Notes: a model not told the origin generated them from the sequence alone. Shown: positions 1-11,924, counted from the stretch's first letter. The stretch is DNA of 64,000 nt from Prionace glauca (GCA_037974335.1 CM075740.1:13661071-13725070); one strand, 5' to 3'. Program-made: numbers and translations.

Positions 1-1
1 A

Positions 2-1605
2 AGTGAGTTTTATCTCAAAAGGTTTTGGGAGAAACCTGGTCTCAACTGTGGTTTATCAGGCTTCTCATTGACCACAAATATAAGTGGGTATTTATACATC
101 ATGAGTCCCAGTATCAATCACAACACAAACTCCCGATTCCGGTTAGAACTGCAGGTCTTCCGACTTTGGTCAGGACGCAAACTCCTGATTCAACTAGGAC
201 CCTCAGTCCATTTGGCAGCTGCAGTCACAACATAACCTTTGGTTCAATTACGACCCACAATGCTTCTGGCGGCATCGGCATCTCCTTCCTTGAAGTTACT
301 TGGGCGGCTGTGGCTTTCCCAGCAGGACTCTTCCTGTTAAAAAGCCGGTATCGCAATCTATGAGGTGCAGCTGTAAACTGGTATCGCAATCTACCAGGTG
401 AGCTGTTCAACAATATTCAGTTAGCACAAAAAATTAATATTTGCAGTGTCTGCAAAACAATATTCACATTTGACTATCTATCTTTATGAAAGTGAAAGTT
501 AAAAAATGAAAACCATGAACCAAATAAGGAAAACATGAATAATAATGTCTATTGATACCAGGAGCAGTATAAGATTAAGGAGATCAGCCATGAGGAAGGG
601 TTATGTTTGTGATATATGCTAAGTACAAAATGCATTAAATTCATTAACTCCTATCCTACTTCAGTCCCCCAATTTTGGTCGGGGCCAGTCCCAACCATGG
701 CCCCATGACCAATTCAGAGGTAAATGTTACCAGCATATTGGCCTACCTGTAGTTAACAAAAACAAAGACAACTTGGGGATCTTTATGCCCATAAAATCAA
801 TAATCACCCAACCAATCAACAATAAGTTATCTTGTAGGAAAATGCTAAAGTCCAAGCCCAATTCAAGACCTTGGCTTAACCCTGCATGACTGGCAAGCAC
901 CCACACAGACACTGGCCTTTACTTGTGCATCGGTCTTGGTCATCCTCTGCGTAGTCAAGTTCTTTCTTCTGTCCTGACACTCTGGCTCTGGTCTTTCTTC
1001 CCTCCTTCTCAGGTGTGATGGTTCTTCTTGTGTTGGTCGTCGCTGGTCATGGTCACCATTGTTGTAGCTCGTTCGTGAGGTCAGAGAGAGAGATTTCTAG
1101 TTGGATTTCACGCCCCTGTTGGCCATTGCCAATCAATCGATCAGGACTTGATCCCTTATCATGGTTGTAGCCTGTTTGTCTCCGTCTTTAAACTGCAGCC
1201 TGTCATTTTAGTTAATGCCAAGCTGTCCCAGAGTGCTTTACAAATCTTCATTTCAGATGGCCCGTTTGACGACAGTCCTTCCTTTGATCTTGAACGCGAA
1301 GCGTGATGGATCACAAACTTAGGACCAGTGTCCGTCAGGAATTCCCCAGACACCCAACAGTCCAGCAAGGTCCAGGTAATGGCATGCACAGTAAAAAAGA
1401 ATGGGGTCCAGGGACATATTGTTGAGTTGCCAGCATGGGAGTAGGAAGAGAAGTCATTGCAGGCCATTCTGAGGATATCATTTGATGAATAATAATGGAG
1501 CCATATCACGAGAATAGGCCCAAGCAACTGATCAATGATGGAAAATTGTTGGATCGTGTGTAGAATAGCGTCAAAGACCAACGCAAGTCCGAAAAGAATA
1601 AGCAG
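2..1605. other. Non-coding unit-specific sequence, no gene seen
   Basis: Conserved at high identity with 18231-20861 (minus its LINE insertion) and 45848-47385. Short open frames occur on both strands but their ends and frames differ between the three copies, so I do not call any as genes. I recognise no element family here. Confidence 0.5.
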
Positions 1606-1920
1606 AAGGGCTGCACAATGATTAGCAATGCTGCCTCACAACGCCAGGGAACGGTTCCGATTCCCGGCTTGGTTTGCAGTCTGTGCAGTGTCTGCACGTT
1701 CTTCCCGTGTCTGCGTGGGGTTCATCTGTTTGGTCCAGTTTCCTCCCACAGTCCGAATGAGGTGCTTATTAGGTGCATTGGCCATGCTAACTTTTCCCTC
1801 AATTACCTGTAAAGGCGCCGGAGTGTGGCGACTAGGGGATTTTCACAGTAACATCATTCAGTGATTGCAGTTTGGATTACAACTGATAGTTGTAAGTCTA
1901 CGTGTGACAATAACAAACAA
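1606..1920 (+). mobile_element. HE1-like tRNA-derived SINE (unit 1)
   Basis: The 5' part looks like a tRNA-related head with an A-box-like stretch (near 1618-1632) and a B-box-like GGTTCCGATTCCC (about 1651). It is followed by a degraded form of the conserved central region of V-SINEs (about 1680-1760) and the typical elasmobranch tail around GTGTGGCGACTAGGGG and GTGACAATAA. Orthologous copies lie in units 2 and 3, so it was inserted before the cluster duplicated. The family name rests on recognition of these blocks, not on a search. Confidence 0.7.
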
Positions 1921-1929
1921 ACAGTTAAA

Positions 1930-2780
1930 AACGTTAAAACTTTAAAAAACGGTAATAGTTTACTATCGTTACAGTGAATAGAATGCAACTTTGATAGGGG
2001 TCATATCAGTACTGTGGCAGAAGAATTAATTAGCCTTCCCCCAATTTAGCACCTTAACTGAGGACTATCCTTATCTTTATCCATCAATACCTTATAACTT
2101 ACTGAGTTGTGGTCACTGTTCCAGAACTGTTCCCCTGCTGAAACATCGACCACCTGGCCGGGCTCATTCGTGGAAATAATTTCTCTGGGCCTATCTTACC
2201 ACACTCGCTGATCATTGTAAATACGAGGATTAGGTAGATAGTGTGCAAGGGAAGGCAGACAATGAGTTGCGTTGAGTGATTTGGCACTAAAGTGTTACTG
2301 TGTCAATCTATATTCTCATTCATGCTTTTAATTCTCTTTACTATGAGCACTCGGTTTAGCAAAACCACATAAATTGTTGCTTCAGCCATAGCCTCATATG
2401 AATCAAGAAACAAGAGATCCTGAAACATTTTCAATCACTTTTGTGAAACATACCAGTACTGGAAAGTCATGCCTTCTCAAATAGATGGTGCCACTGGCCG
2501 ACTGTATATAAGGCAGTTACAAGTAAGGACAAAGCTCAATATTCCTTGCTGAATCAGTTTTCCTCCGCTTATATTGGTATTCAGTATGCTTCCATTATGC
2601 AGCATGGTCCATATTGTCAGAACATGCTCTTGACTCCATCTATCATCTGGTGCACTGTTTTGATAAAATAAAAGTGTTTATCTTTTTATTACTGGATTGT
2701 AACTCAGGGAATATCTGATTTTTTGAGTGTGTGAGATGTGGCACTCTCACAGGAGATTCGCCAGAATGTTGCCTGAGCTC
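1930..2780. other. Non-coding, no feature seen
   Basis: Sequence shared by all three units between the SINE and the old LINE. In unit 2 the large LINE at 22436-26962 is inserted at the point equivalent to about 2396; in unit 3 a fold-back element sits at the point equivalent to about 2510. Confidence 0.5.
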
Positions 2781-2784
2781 ATAG

Positions 2785-3780
2785 AGAAATAGAGACACGA
2801 AGTTTTACAGCATAGAACCCAGCCAGTCAGCCCAACTTGTCCATGCTGCCCTTTCTTTAAAAGAAAAACCCGAAGCTAATCCAAATTGCTCGCATTTGGC
2901 CCATATCACTCCATACCCATCATATCCATGTAACTACCTAAATGCTACTTAAAAGACAAAATTGCACCCGCCTCTACGACTACCTCTGACAGCTTGTTCC
3001 AGACACTCACCACCCTCTGTGTGATAAAAATTGCCCTTCTGGACACGTTTGTATCTTTCCCCTCTCACCTTAAAACTATGCCCTCTAATTTTAGACACCC
3101 TTGCCTTGGGAAAAGATATTGACTATCTAGCTGATCTGTGCCTGTAGATCCTATCTCTCAAAAGTCTTCCAACAATTTGCCCACCACAGATGTGAGGCTC
3201 ACTGGCATATAGTTCCCAGGCTATTCCCTGCAACCCTTTTTTAAAAAAAGGCACATTTGTCACTCTCTAATCTTCAGACACCTCACCTGTGACTATCAAC
3301 GATTCAAATATCTTGGCTAGGGGACCCGCAATTCCTTCCCTAGCATCCCACAATGCACTGGGGTGCACTTCATCAGGTTGCGGGGGTTTATCTATCTCGT
3401 TGAGCCTTAAGATTTCCAGCACCTCCTTCTCTGTAATACGTACTACTCCTCACCCATCTCTTGTGGATCCGCATTTTGATGACCTTTCTCATCCTTAAGA
3501 GGCCCTACTGTCCCCCTTGTTACTCTTTTACCCTTTATATATTTGCAGAAACTCTTTGGATTCTCCTTTGCCTTATCTGCCAAAACAATCTCGTGTCCCC
3601 TTTTTGCCCTCCTGATTTTCCTCTTAACTCTACTCCTCCACCCCCGATACTCTTCAAGGGATTCACTTGAACTCAGCTGCTTATGTGTGTCATGTGCCTC
3701 TTTCTTCTTCTTGACCAGGACCTCAATATCCCGAGTCATCCAGGGTTTCCTCTTTCTGCCAGTCTTGTTTTTCACTCAAA
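2785..3780 (-). mobile_element. Old CR1-like LINE remnant, internally deleted (unit 1)
   Basis: On the minus strand the 3'-UTR-like part comes first in plus coordinates. The best kept coding piece is the linker between endonuclease and reverse transcriptase (about 3443-3775), with the block KPWMTRDIE followed by a lysine-rich stretch. Compared with unit 2 (27335-29260), about 0.95 kb covering most of the reverse transcriptase is missing near 3150. The same insertion is in all units, so it predates the duplication. Confidence 0.75.
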
Positions 3781-3914
3781 GAGGAATGTTTTGAAAGCGT
3801 GCCACTTACCAGACATCCCTGTGCCTTCCCACAGACTCCCCCAATTAACATTTGAAAGTTCCTGCCTGAGGCCATCGAAATTAATTTTCGTACAGCGGAG
3901 AAAGCTGAGGTGTT

Positions 3915-4200
3915 AGCTAACCAAGGTGCACAAAATTATGAACGGTATAGATAGGAAAAAACTTTTCGCCTCAGTAGAGGGGTCAATAACCAGCGGGCAT
4001 GGATTTAATGTAAGGAGCAGGAGATTGAGAGGAGATTTGAAGAGATTCTTGTTCAGCCGGAGGGTGCGATGAAGCTGGAACACACTGTCTGAAAGGGTAG
4101 TGAAGGAAGGAAACCTCACGGCATTTAAGAAGCATTTTGATGAGGAATTGAAAGGTCATTCCAAGCAGGGTTACGGGCCAAGTACTGGAAATTGAATTAA
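3915..4200 (+). mobile_element. Old LINE 3'-end fragment (unit 1)
   Basis: The plus strand resembles the C-terminal end of CR1-like ORF2: sequence equivalent to the LF-P-RGH-RF-FTQRVV-WN-L block is recognisable but broken by stops. Shared with 29395-29660 and 52155-52450. Confidence 0.55.
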
Positions 4201-4524
4201 AATAGTCTGGTTTTTGATGGTCGACACAGCTGCGGAGGGCCTCATTCCGGGCTGGATTCCCACCTCCAGCTTTAAAGGGCAAAACACAGCACGTTTATGC
4301 GTTCAATCTTCACAATTGAACCCTTCTGCAATGTTATCACCATGACGAATCAGCCCTGTATTCCTTCAGGATACCAATGTATCTACGGCAATTGAACAGT
4401 CCCGCCCACGAAGAAATCAGAGCGGACGACGGGCAGAGAAAGGAAATGCCCCTTGACCTCAGGCGGGAATTTCTGGCCTCGATCGCGAGAGGCCGTAAAA
4501 ATCTCGCAGCTCAGTCTGAAAACT

Positions 4525-4760
4525 TAAATCCAGCAGTCCAGATGTGATCTGACCAAAGCTGTAGACAGCAGAAAGCATTATTTACCCACTTTTTAATCTC
4601 AAAAGCCTTCTCTTAAAAGCCAGCATTCTGTTTGACTTTCGTTTTATCGTCTGTTCTTAAAGTTTTTAGTGATTTATGTACAGGAACTCCTAAATCCCTT
4701 TGTTCATTCAAAGCATCTCATCTCTTACCTTCAGACAAAAAATTCGAGCTGCTCGCTATC
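4525..4760 (-). mobile_element. Old LINE fragment, antisense (unit 1)
   Basis: The plus strand reads as the reverse complement of the CR1-like segment between the catalytic reverse transcriptase and the C-terminal block (the region equivalent to RDLGV-VH-S-K). No intact frame. Shared with units 2 and 3. Confidence 0.5.
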
Positions 4761-4869
4761 GTAACTTGGTCACGGAATCATAGAATTCACTGGTCCATTC
4801 CCATAGTTTATCTGTGAAATTCTACCGAAGAGTCAGCCAGCTGTCGGCGACTCCTTAACTTAATCTGAT

Positions 4870-5370
4870 CTGAATCTGAAACTCTCTGACCCTCTATTTG
4901 AATGACAAAATGATCTCATTCAGAAAATTGAGGAGATAACTCAGCGAGTAGACGAAGGTGGAGCAGTTGCTGTCGTATACATGAATTTTAGTCAGGCGTG
5001 AGATAAGGTTCCCCATGGTAGGCTCATGAAGAAGGTAAGGGGGTGTAAATGAGAAGTGTATTTTCTCGGGTGAATGCAGCTGTTACTAGAGGGCATAACT
5101 ATAACGTTCATAGCAGGAAAGGTAAGAAGGATGCCTGAGGTCGATTCTTCACTCAGAGTGGTTGGGGTGTGGAATACACTGCCTGCTATCATAGTGGTGT
5201 CGGACACTTTAGGAACTTTCAAGTGGTTATTGGATAAGCACATGGAGGAGACCAGAACTAGGGAATAGGACAGCTGGACCTTGGGTTTGGATATAGCTCG
5301 GCATAACATTGAGGGCCGAAGGGCCTGTACTGTGCTGTACTGTTCTGTGTTCTTTGTTCTAAAAGACTCT
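4870..5370 (+). mobile_element. Old LINE fragment with 3' tail (unit 1)
   Basis: A piece equivalent to the reverse transcriptase block F-KAFDKVPH is joined by a deletion to the C-terminal VVGVWNTL block and then to a 3' end containing GGGCCGAAGGGCCTGTACTG-like sequence and TGTTCT repeats. The same deletion is present in units 2 and 3, so the element was already decayed before duplication. Confidence 0.65.
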
Positions 5371-6426
5371 CAGGAATCTGCATTTATCGCATGCAACAAA
5401 TTTGAGAACAAATCTTTGATCAATATTTTCTCTCTCCTATCCATAACCAATTCCCGACAGATGCGTTCAAATAAATTATTATTCGTTCTGCCCCTGGATC
5501 TTTTTTATGTCTCCCTATTTCGGACTCACTCACGGTGGAAACTTTTTCTCTGTGTTACCGTATTATAACTTTTCCTAACATAAAAGACGCCTATTACACC
5601 TTGGCATACTCTCCTTAGAGAGAAGAGCCCAGTATATTGATTTTCCTGATTGGTGCATCGCCCCAGCTCCAGTAGAAATCTGGCAAATAGTTTCTGCACT
5701 TTCTCATGTCCGACAGCAGCATTTTTGAGGTATATAGACTATAGATGAGCACAACTCTCTGCAAGGCTAATGAACCCCCGGGTGTTTTGTTTTGTTCTGT
5801 AAGTGCACCAGTACCTAGTTTGCACTTTTTACCAAGTGCGGAACTTCTTACCACTTACAGAAATTTATGTCTTGCAAGCCCAAATAAAAAAAAGACTCTT
5901 TTCTGAGCTGGTTTGAGTAAACGCCTCACTGAAAATGCATCTGCGCAAGTTGACATGTTCGTAAAGCGCCTGCTTCAGTGTAATCATTGTAGTCCAATTA
6001 AACCAACTGGATAGATTATTTAAGAAAATGACTTGCAGACGCAGAACCTATATTGTATCTGAGTATTAAAAAATGAGACAGTGACAGAGTTTGCCCTGAA
6101 TTTTTTTTAACCGGCTGGTTTAGAAGTGTCTGCCCCTTTAACATATTTGTGTAAATCTCGAGACGCAGTTCAGCACTTTCACTACAATGGCAGAATACAA
6201 CTCGGTCTATTTGAAAACAAATGTTGCAATATTACTTCATGCTGTTAATTTAATGTCATCGATCGTCTCCTTGTTGCGCCTGCTTGTCATTGGCTTTAAA
6301 TCAAATGTTCAGAATTAAACAATGATATAATCTCACTATTTAATTCCCTCTGGAATGCTGACATTAATTGTTTTGAGGGGAAGAGAGAGAATAATAGAAC
6401 AACGGTCGAGCTAACGGTATAATGAT
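5371..6426. other. 3' flank of light-chain cluster 1
   Basis: AT-rich sequence downstream of the C exon, closely matched at 30836-31964 and 53610-54728. No coding region or known element recognised; any 3' enhancer could lie here but no specific motif supports one. Confidence 0.4.
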
Positions 6427-6432
6427 TTTATT
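6427..6432 (-). terminator. Poly(A) signal, cluster 1
   Basis: AATAAA on the minus strand, 195 bp past the C stop codon. It is conserved at the same relative position in clusters 2 and 3. Confidence 0.6.
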
Positions 6433-6626
6433 ACACAGCGGTATCAATGACATTACACTGAAGATTTGATCCACTGAGTTTAAACACAGTTAAATTGAAA
6501 TTAAGGGAATCAGCCGATCTGCTACAAACTGTGATGAAAAGTTTGAAATGTTCCACTATTTGTGAAATTTATTTTGAAATGACACTTTACTAACGGCAGA
6601 ATACAAATGTGCATTAAATGCATGAA

Positions 6627-6949
6627 TCACATACAGCTGGATCTGGAGATGCTTGTTCGAAGAGGGTTTGCTTGAGTCTCGTGCTTAACCACACAGGAGT
6701 AAAGCTCGTGTGAGTTCCACTCTGAGGCTGACAGAGTCAGATAACTGCTCACACTGAACGTGTTGTCCGCCTCCTGCTGGATCCGACTGATCTCAACACC
6801 ATTCCCTCTGACGCTGCCATCGACAGTCCATTCAATCTCCGCAGCTCCCGGGTTAAAACCGCTCACCAAACAGGTCAGGGTCGCCATGTTCTTCGCCGTG
6901 ATTTGATCCGATGAAGGCGGAAGGAGAGACACAGTGGGGCTCCGTGGAC
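6627..6949 (-). CDS. Ig lambda-type light chain constant exon, cluster 1
   Basis: The C1-set Ig domain of a secreted or B-cell-receptor light chain; it pairs with the heavy chain CH1. The exon begins after an acceptor CAG at 6950-6952 and is read in phase 1: the last base of the VJ exon completes the first codon (Ser), giving a junction ...LNLG-SPRSPTVSLLPPS. Visible are the two fold cysteines (in CLVSGF and YSCVVKHE), the core tryptophan (EIEWTV), and a penultimate cysteine for the bond to the heavy chain (SRSSCM, then stop). The blocks GVE-S, SSYLTLS and W-SHELYSC match lambda better than kappa. Differences from the other copies include T for V before CLVSGF and I for T after GVE. With the other exons it encodes 238 residues. 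A sigma-type isotype is the less likely alternative. Confidence 0.93.
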
Positions 6950-9858
6950 CTGGAATATATAGACATGTGATTGCACGTCATTAATAATCTGAATAAATGC
7001 CTAAGTTGTTGTTTCACCTTCTTCAAATTGTCTTTTATTAAATCGGTATTATTCTAGAAGAATGTATAGATTTTATATAGTGGAGCCTTATTGATGCCAA
7101 ATGCAAACAAGCCGGAACTCTGGTTTCTAGAACACATTCAACCTGAGAAGGTTTTCTTTTTAACCCTGCAAGGACAGGAACATGCAGATAAAATGTGATC
7201 TAAATAGTGGAGTTTGAAATGTTAAAGAGAAAAATATATTGCATCCAGATGTGATCTGAGGCAATGCTGTTCGGGCCAGCGTCGCCACCCAGACAATTTC
7301 AGAATAACGCTAATCACTCAGAACTTGGTGTCAATATTGGAACCTATGCTGACTGCATTTCTTTATTTTGCAACTGAAAAATCTCAATTGTAAATAATGA
7401 AATCGATTGTTTGTTTCTGTCACCATTTACTTCTTTGATACGAGTCCTGCATACTGGACTGATATTTGGGTTTGTGTACATTCTTTGCCACGGCTTCACA
7501 CCGTGTCCCACCCAGACCAACAGTGACGATGTAGCATAAATCTTAACGAAAAACTCCCTGTCGCGACGGAAATTTTTCGGGTCATTTTTCGCGAGTGGAC
7601 TGTCACTAAAGATTACTTACATCAAAGAGGAAGAGCTTCTCACAAACATTGCAAACAATTCTAGCAATATAACAGCACATTGTAACGACACCTTCAAAAG
7701 GCCAGTAATACACCAAATATGTCCTCATAATTATTTATCTCTCACGCTTTGTCGCCAAAGCAGATGGGCTGTGGGATCTTATTGCGCTTAGATAGATATC
7801 TATGATTCTGACATTTGAAAAATGATAATACTTCACATGCACTAAATTACGAAGATGTTCTGAGGTCGTGGTCGGCGCTAAATCAATGCATGTTTGCATT
7901 TTCTTTCCTTTGTCATTAATGGATATTCGCAAAGCTGAAAGAATCTTTTCTATTTAAGTCACCGTTTACCATCTATCACATTCAATGGCGAAACGTTCAG
8001 TAAGTAAGTTAAGGCATTGTAAAGCATCGAAGAAAGAGTTCAAATACGAATGTCCATTTCAAGCTAAAAGGATAAGGCTAACCTTTTACAATTCGCCTTA
8101 ACATTGAAGTATTATGTCAGCTACATCAACAGTATGAGGTTTGTCGCTGTCGGTGAAAACATCGATTGTCTTTGGAGCTAGAAATTGGTCTTTTTTGGGG
8201 GGGGGAATGTAATTTGGATGTTGAAACTGAGTCAGCAGACAAATGCCCCCAGCCTTTATTTTAATGTTGGGATCGTTTTCCTGCGCCACCGAGAGTTTCG
8301 CTGAATAATCTCAAAGTTTCGCAACGATGAGCATGTGTAACGATCACTTACAATTTAAACGAAAGCGGACTTAAGTGAATTATTTTTACACCGGCATGTT
8401 CGCCAGATATGATTTCTTGAAGTAACAACTAAAATCTTCAAGATCATATTTATCCGTTGTGTCTCATGCTGGTCCACTTCACCGTAACGTACTCCAATAA
8501 ACAATTGACTTGTAGAAGAAAATAAAAAAAAGGAAAGTAAGATTGAGAAGGGAAGAGACCTTCACCACAATTTTCCAATCGTATCTGGAGCAGGCTTGGC
8601 CCTCGGAGGCAGGAGGACAGATGAAATTGTGAAAGGACGAAAGGGGGATAGCATAGAGACAGACCAGTGAATCTAACCTCACGAAAGAGAGAACAATTGG
8701 AATAAACGCGGCATAATCAAATACAGCGACCACGGCATTGCTAGCGGAATATCTTAGACCACAGCGTGAAGTAGTATTTTTGAGCAGGTGGATGAGCGGT
8801 GAATGACGGCAATATTTTTGGTATAGTCTAAAGGGATGTCAGGAAGAGCACCAGAGCTGAACGAGGCAACAACAATACTCAAAGACCTGACAACGTATTC
8901 TGAGATATCCAAACCAACTGATTGGATAGGGAGAAAATTAACCGAAATTTCCGAAGGAAGCAAATATTCTGCGCTTCATTGATGTTTGTTACTATGCTAT
9001 CCAGTAACAATCAGAGTCGATTATTCGTGGCGACATCCTCGCAACAGTATGCTTATTTTGGTCACCTGTGATTCGTGCGAAATATTAGGCTGAGAATCAT
9101 GTACTGAACGGTGTTCAGAGAGTTTGGGGACCAGTGGGAGTGAGTTCAACTTCAGCAGGTTCAACGCAAGAAAGATCTAAACACTCAGTGTTGCTGTAAG
9201 TGGAATAAAGCAATCTGATGTGAACGTTTTGAATGGAATTCGATGCCGTTTAAAGCAGACGACAAGGGCAGCGTGTGAAACAGCCTGAACCACTTTGTGG
9301 CTTTCATACAATCACGGAGTTATAGAGCACACAAGGGGGACGATGGTAACTTGTAAAAAACCTGCCTGCTTAGCTCATTTGAATGCCTGTTTTTTTTTCA
9401 CTTTTAAAATGTTTATCGCCTTACTAATTATGGTTCCGCTCGCAGTGTTCATACAGCTGGGGCACTCCACTCCTAACACTCGCTGAGCGAAGGAAAACAT
9501 CCCATTTTTCTAGCAATCGGCATTCAAATCATCTCCTCGCTCTGCCGACCGGATCGGATAACTCAAACTTCTGGACAACCCGAGCAGATCAGACCCTAAG
9601 CTTCCAGTGAAATGAATTTCACTTGTAATCACATTGCCGCTTTCCCCTATTCCATAATTGGACCCACTCCAGAAAGTTCTGAACCCAGCTATCGCTGCAG
9701 TATCATTGGCTGCTGAATCAAAGATTCCCCATAAAATTATTTTGGGAGCAATCATTTTCATTTTCACCAGTTCAATCCAACTATCCAACGGTTTCAAAGT
9801 ACATTTTGTTATTTAGATAGCGTCATAAATGTAGCGGACATTTCAGTGATTTACTTAC
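6950..9858 (-). other. VJ-C intron, cluster 1 (2.9 kb)
   Basis: GT...AG intron in phase 1. It has no recombination signal next to VJ or C. It is about 1.3 kb shorter than in clusters 2 and 3 because a middle block that includes an old LINE is missing near 8850; short stretches matching both edges of that block remain. A run of nine G residues lies at 8197-8205. No exon-like sequence was found. Confidence 0.75.
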
Positions 9859-10203
9859 TGCCCAGATTCAACTTAGTTCCTCCCCCGAAAGTGTATTCAC
9901 TTTGACTGCTGATCCAATCACAACAGTAATAATCTGCAGCGTCCTCCAATTGCACGTTGGTGATGGTTAAATGCATCTTCTTTCTTGATGAGTCCACAGA
10001 TCCGGCAAATCGATTCGGAATACCCGAAGCCATACCAGAGTACTGGGACCAAACAAGCACAGGGGCGCTGTCGGGTTTCTGCCAGTACCAGCTTGGGTAG
10101 CTGCTTATATTGCCTCCGATTTTGGTGCAAGTGATAGTGACGGTCTTTCCCGGTGAGGACGAAATGGATCCTGGTTGGGTCAGGACAGGATCCGCAATTG
10201 TAC
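9859..10203 (-). CDS. Germline-joined VJ exon, lambda type, cluster 1
   Basis: Encodes a complete V domain with J fused in the germline: mature start about ADPVLTQPGS, first cysteine in TVTITC, core WYWQKP, second cysteine in DAADYYC, and J motif FGGGTKLNLG. The donor GTAAGT follows at 9858-9853; the acceptor CAG lies at 10204-10206. There is no heptamer or nonamer at the V-J join, so no rearrangement is needed. CDR1 is one residue shorter than in clusters 2 and 3 and contains an N-I-S sequon (GGNISSY). CDR3 begins with a second, adjacent cysteine (YYCCDW), a likely unpaired residue. The frame is fully open and framework residues are conserved, so it looks functional. Confidence 0.93.
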
Positions 10204-10344
10204 CTGGTGAAATGCAAAGTATTGTCAGTCACACACTGTGAAATGTTGAATATAGCTCACAATTCAAGTTCGTTAAAACACAATCGCAGAATCAGATACT
10301 GTGAAAAAAAATGAGCGTGATTTCAGGCCGATGCCCGTACTTAC

Positions 10345-10393
10345 TGTGGAAACAGAGTATCAGTGCGGCGAGAACTCCAATCGATTGTGTCAT
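10345..10393 (-). CDS. Leader exon, light chain cluster 1
   Basis: Encodes MTQSIGVLAALILCFH plus the first base of the next codon; spliced to the VJ exon it gives a hydrophobic signal peptide ending ...CFHSTIA. The donor GTAAGT is at 10344-10339 and the leader intron is 141 bp. The start codon is the only ATG in frame before the hydrophobic core and is the same in all three clusters. Confidence 0.9.
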
Positions 10394-10470
10394 GGTTAGG
10401 GTTTGGGGAGAGGAAGAAGGAAAATAAATCCTGACACGAACGCGCTTCTGAGTCCATTGCAACCTCTTCT

Positions 10471-10535
10471 TAAAAAGATTGAAACATCGCAGGGAGAATG
10501 AATATTAAAGACGTATGCAAATTTCCTGTCACGTG
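10471..10535 (-). promoter_or_regulatory. Octamer promoter, cluster 1
   Basis: Reading on the minus strand: CACGTG E-box (10530-10535), then the octamer ATTTGCAT (10515-10522) in the orientation usual for light-chain promoters, then an AT-rich TTTTTA (10471-10476) as a possible TATA element. The octamer is 122 bp upstream of the ATG. The same order occurs in clusters 2 and 3. Octamer function (Oct-1/Oct-2 binding) is established for Ig promoters; the E-box role is inferred. Confidence 0.8.
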
Positions 10536-10892
10536 ATATTAGGCCGAAGATCTCCATTTCGGTACTGTCTGATGTTTGCAGAATGCGTACGCCAGCCAGT
10601 TTGGAAAAGAAGAAATATAAATCTCCCAATCCACGGACTAATATGCAAAATGGGTCACTACCCATCGCCCAAAAAACAAACAGTCTGTGATGAAACATAA
10701 AGAGATTAAACGAATCGTGGTTTGATCTCTGGAAGCCTGCAGAACACAATATATAAATGTTGGGGACAGTAAGCTGTTCAAGAGCGTAGCGTCCCTCGTG
10801 AATAAATTAGAGACAAAAAGTGTGAGTTGAGATTTCACGTGCACACAGGAGGGTGGAAGGGAATTAACAAAACTCCTTATTGCCTTCTGGGC

Positions 10893-10999
10893 ATAGATAG
10901 ATAGATATGTAGAGATGGATAAAAATAGAGATAGATAGATGTAGGGATACATAGACAGGCAGATAGATAGATACATACATTGATAGATAGATAGATATC
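10893..10999. repeat. GATA tetranucleotide tract, 107 bp
   Basis: Imperfect (GATA)n on the plus strand starting 500 bp upstream of the cluster 1 ATG. It is the shortest and most interrupted of the three orthologous tracts. Open frames of repeated Ile-Tyr-Leu-Ser across it are artefacts. Confidence 0.9.
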
Positions 11000-11924
11000 T
11001 GAAGTGAGTGAATGACAAACAAGCCCTGAGGAACATTTTATCACCGACTGGAATGTGATTGAGGTGCCAACACTGTCCATTCAACACTATTCAAGTGTTG
11101 GAAACCCACGGCATCCAAACTAAGTTAAGCCTTGGCAAAATGAAATGTTCTAGGAAACAGCTTTCTACATGATTTTTGTTGTTGGGTTTGAGGGGTACAT
11201 TTGCTGTCATGGGGAAAAATGAGTTTGAGAGTGTCGATGCATTAGCCGATGGAGGAATGAGGTGAAAGTAGCAATTCTGTAAAATCAGATTTCTCACAGC
11301 AGGTCACCCTTCCCCCAACACAACCTTCTCCTCTCGCCCGACGACAGTATTGCAGAAACCATCGTACAATGTTTCATTACCTCCTCATTTGAAAACTTAA
11401 ACAAAATCAGGCAAGCACTTCAAACATTGATAATACTTGCTTGTCACACACCTTCATCCCCCAAGTGTCCTTGAACAATTGAGAGAAATAACATTTTGGT
11501 TATGCAGTTGAGGCGCACAGAGGAGAACGAGAAAAAAATGAACGAATTACTTCGCCTGGAAAGCTCACGGTCGCGGCTGCAGATTCAGCTGCGTCAGTAT
11601 AAAGAATTCCAGAAGTATTCATCGCAGAAAGAGGGCAATCAGCCCATCGCATCCATGTCGGTTCTGTAAACAAGCGATGGAACTGGAATTTCTGTCTTGA
11701 TCTTACTCCAGTGTTCGACATATTTTCCACTTTTTTGACAGTGACTGTTAAATCCTCTTCCGCTAGCCTTTGATCCAATTGTCTCCAGATCATTAAGAGT
11801 CGGATTATATTGAATCACCACCACCCTTCTTCTGTTCCTGCTCCCGGGCTGTTTCAAATGTTTGCTTTTTGGGGATCAAAGTTCCCGACATTTGAAGCAG
11901 CTCCTACTTTCTTTATCCAACACC
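11000..11924. other. 5' flank of cluster 1, no gene seen
   Basis: Conserved in all units at about the same distance upstream of the leader. Minus-strand open frames of about 97-121 codons at 11500-11793 and its counterparts are not recognisable and change length between copies, so I do not call a gene. Confidence 0.4.

Noticed and set aside
690-1180. Conserved block at the start of each unit as a possible viral or LTR remnant
   Set aside because: No terminal repeats, primer site or protein motif could be seen; conservation is explained by recent unit duplication.
6950-9858. Search for separate J segments or a second V in the introns
   Set aside because: No FGxGT block or YYC block with adjoining heptamer was seen outside the called VJ exons.
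9918-10232. 104-codon minus-strand open frame over the cluster 1 VJ exon
   Set aside because: It is in a different frame from the V domain and lacks its motifs; the real exon uses the frame with TITC, YYC and FGGG.
11500-11857. Minus-strand open frames upstream of each leader (also 38398-38794, 61439-61820)
   Set aside because: Lengths and ends vary (97, 115 and 121 codons), two overlapping frames are equally open, and no domain or splice context is seen.
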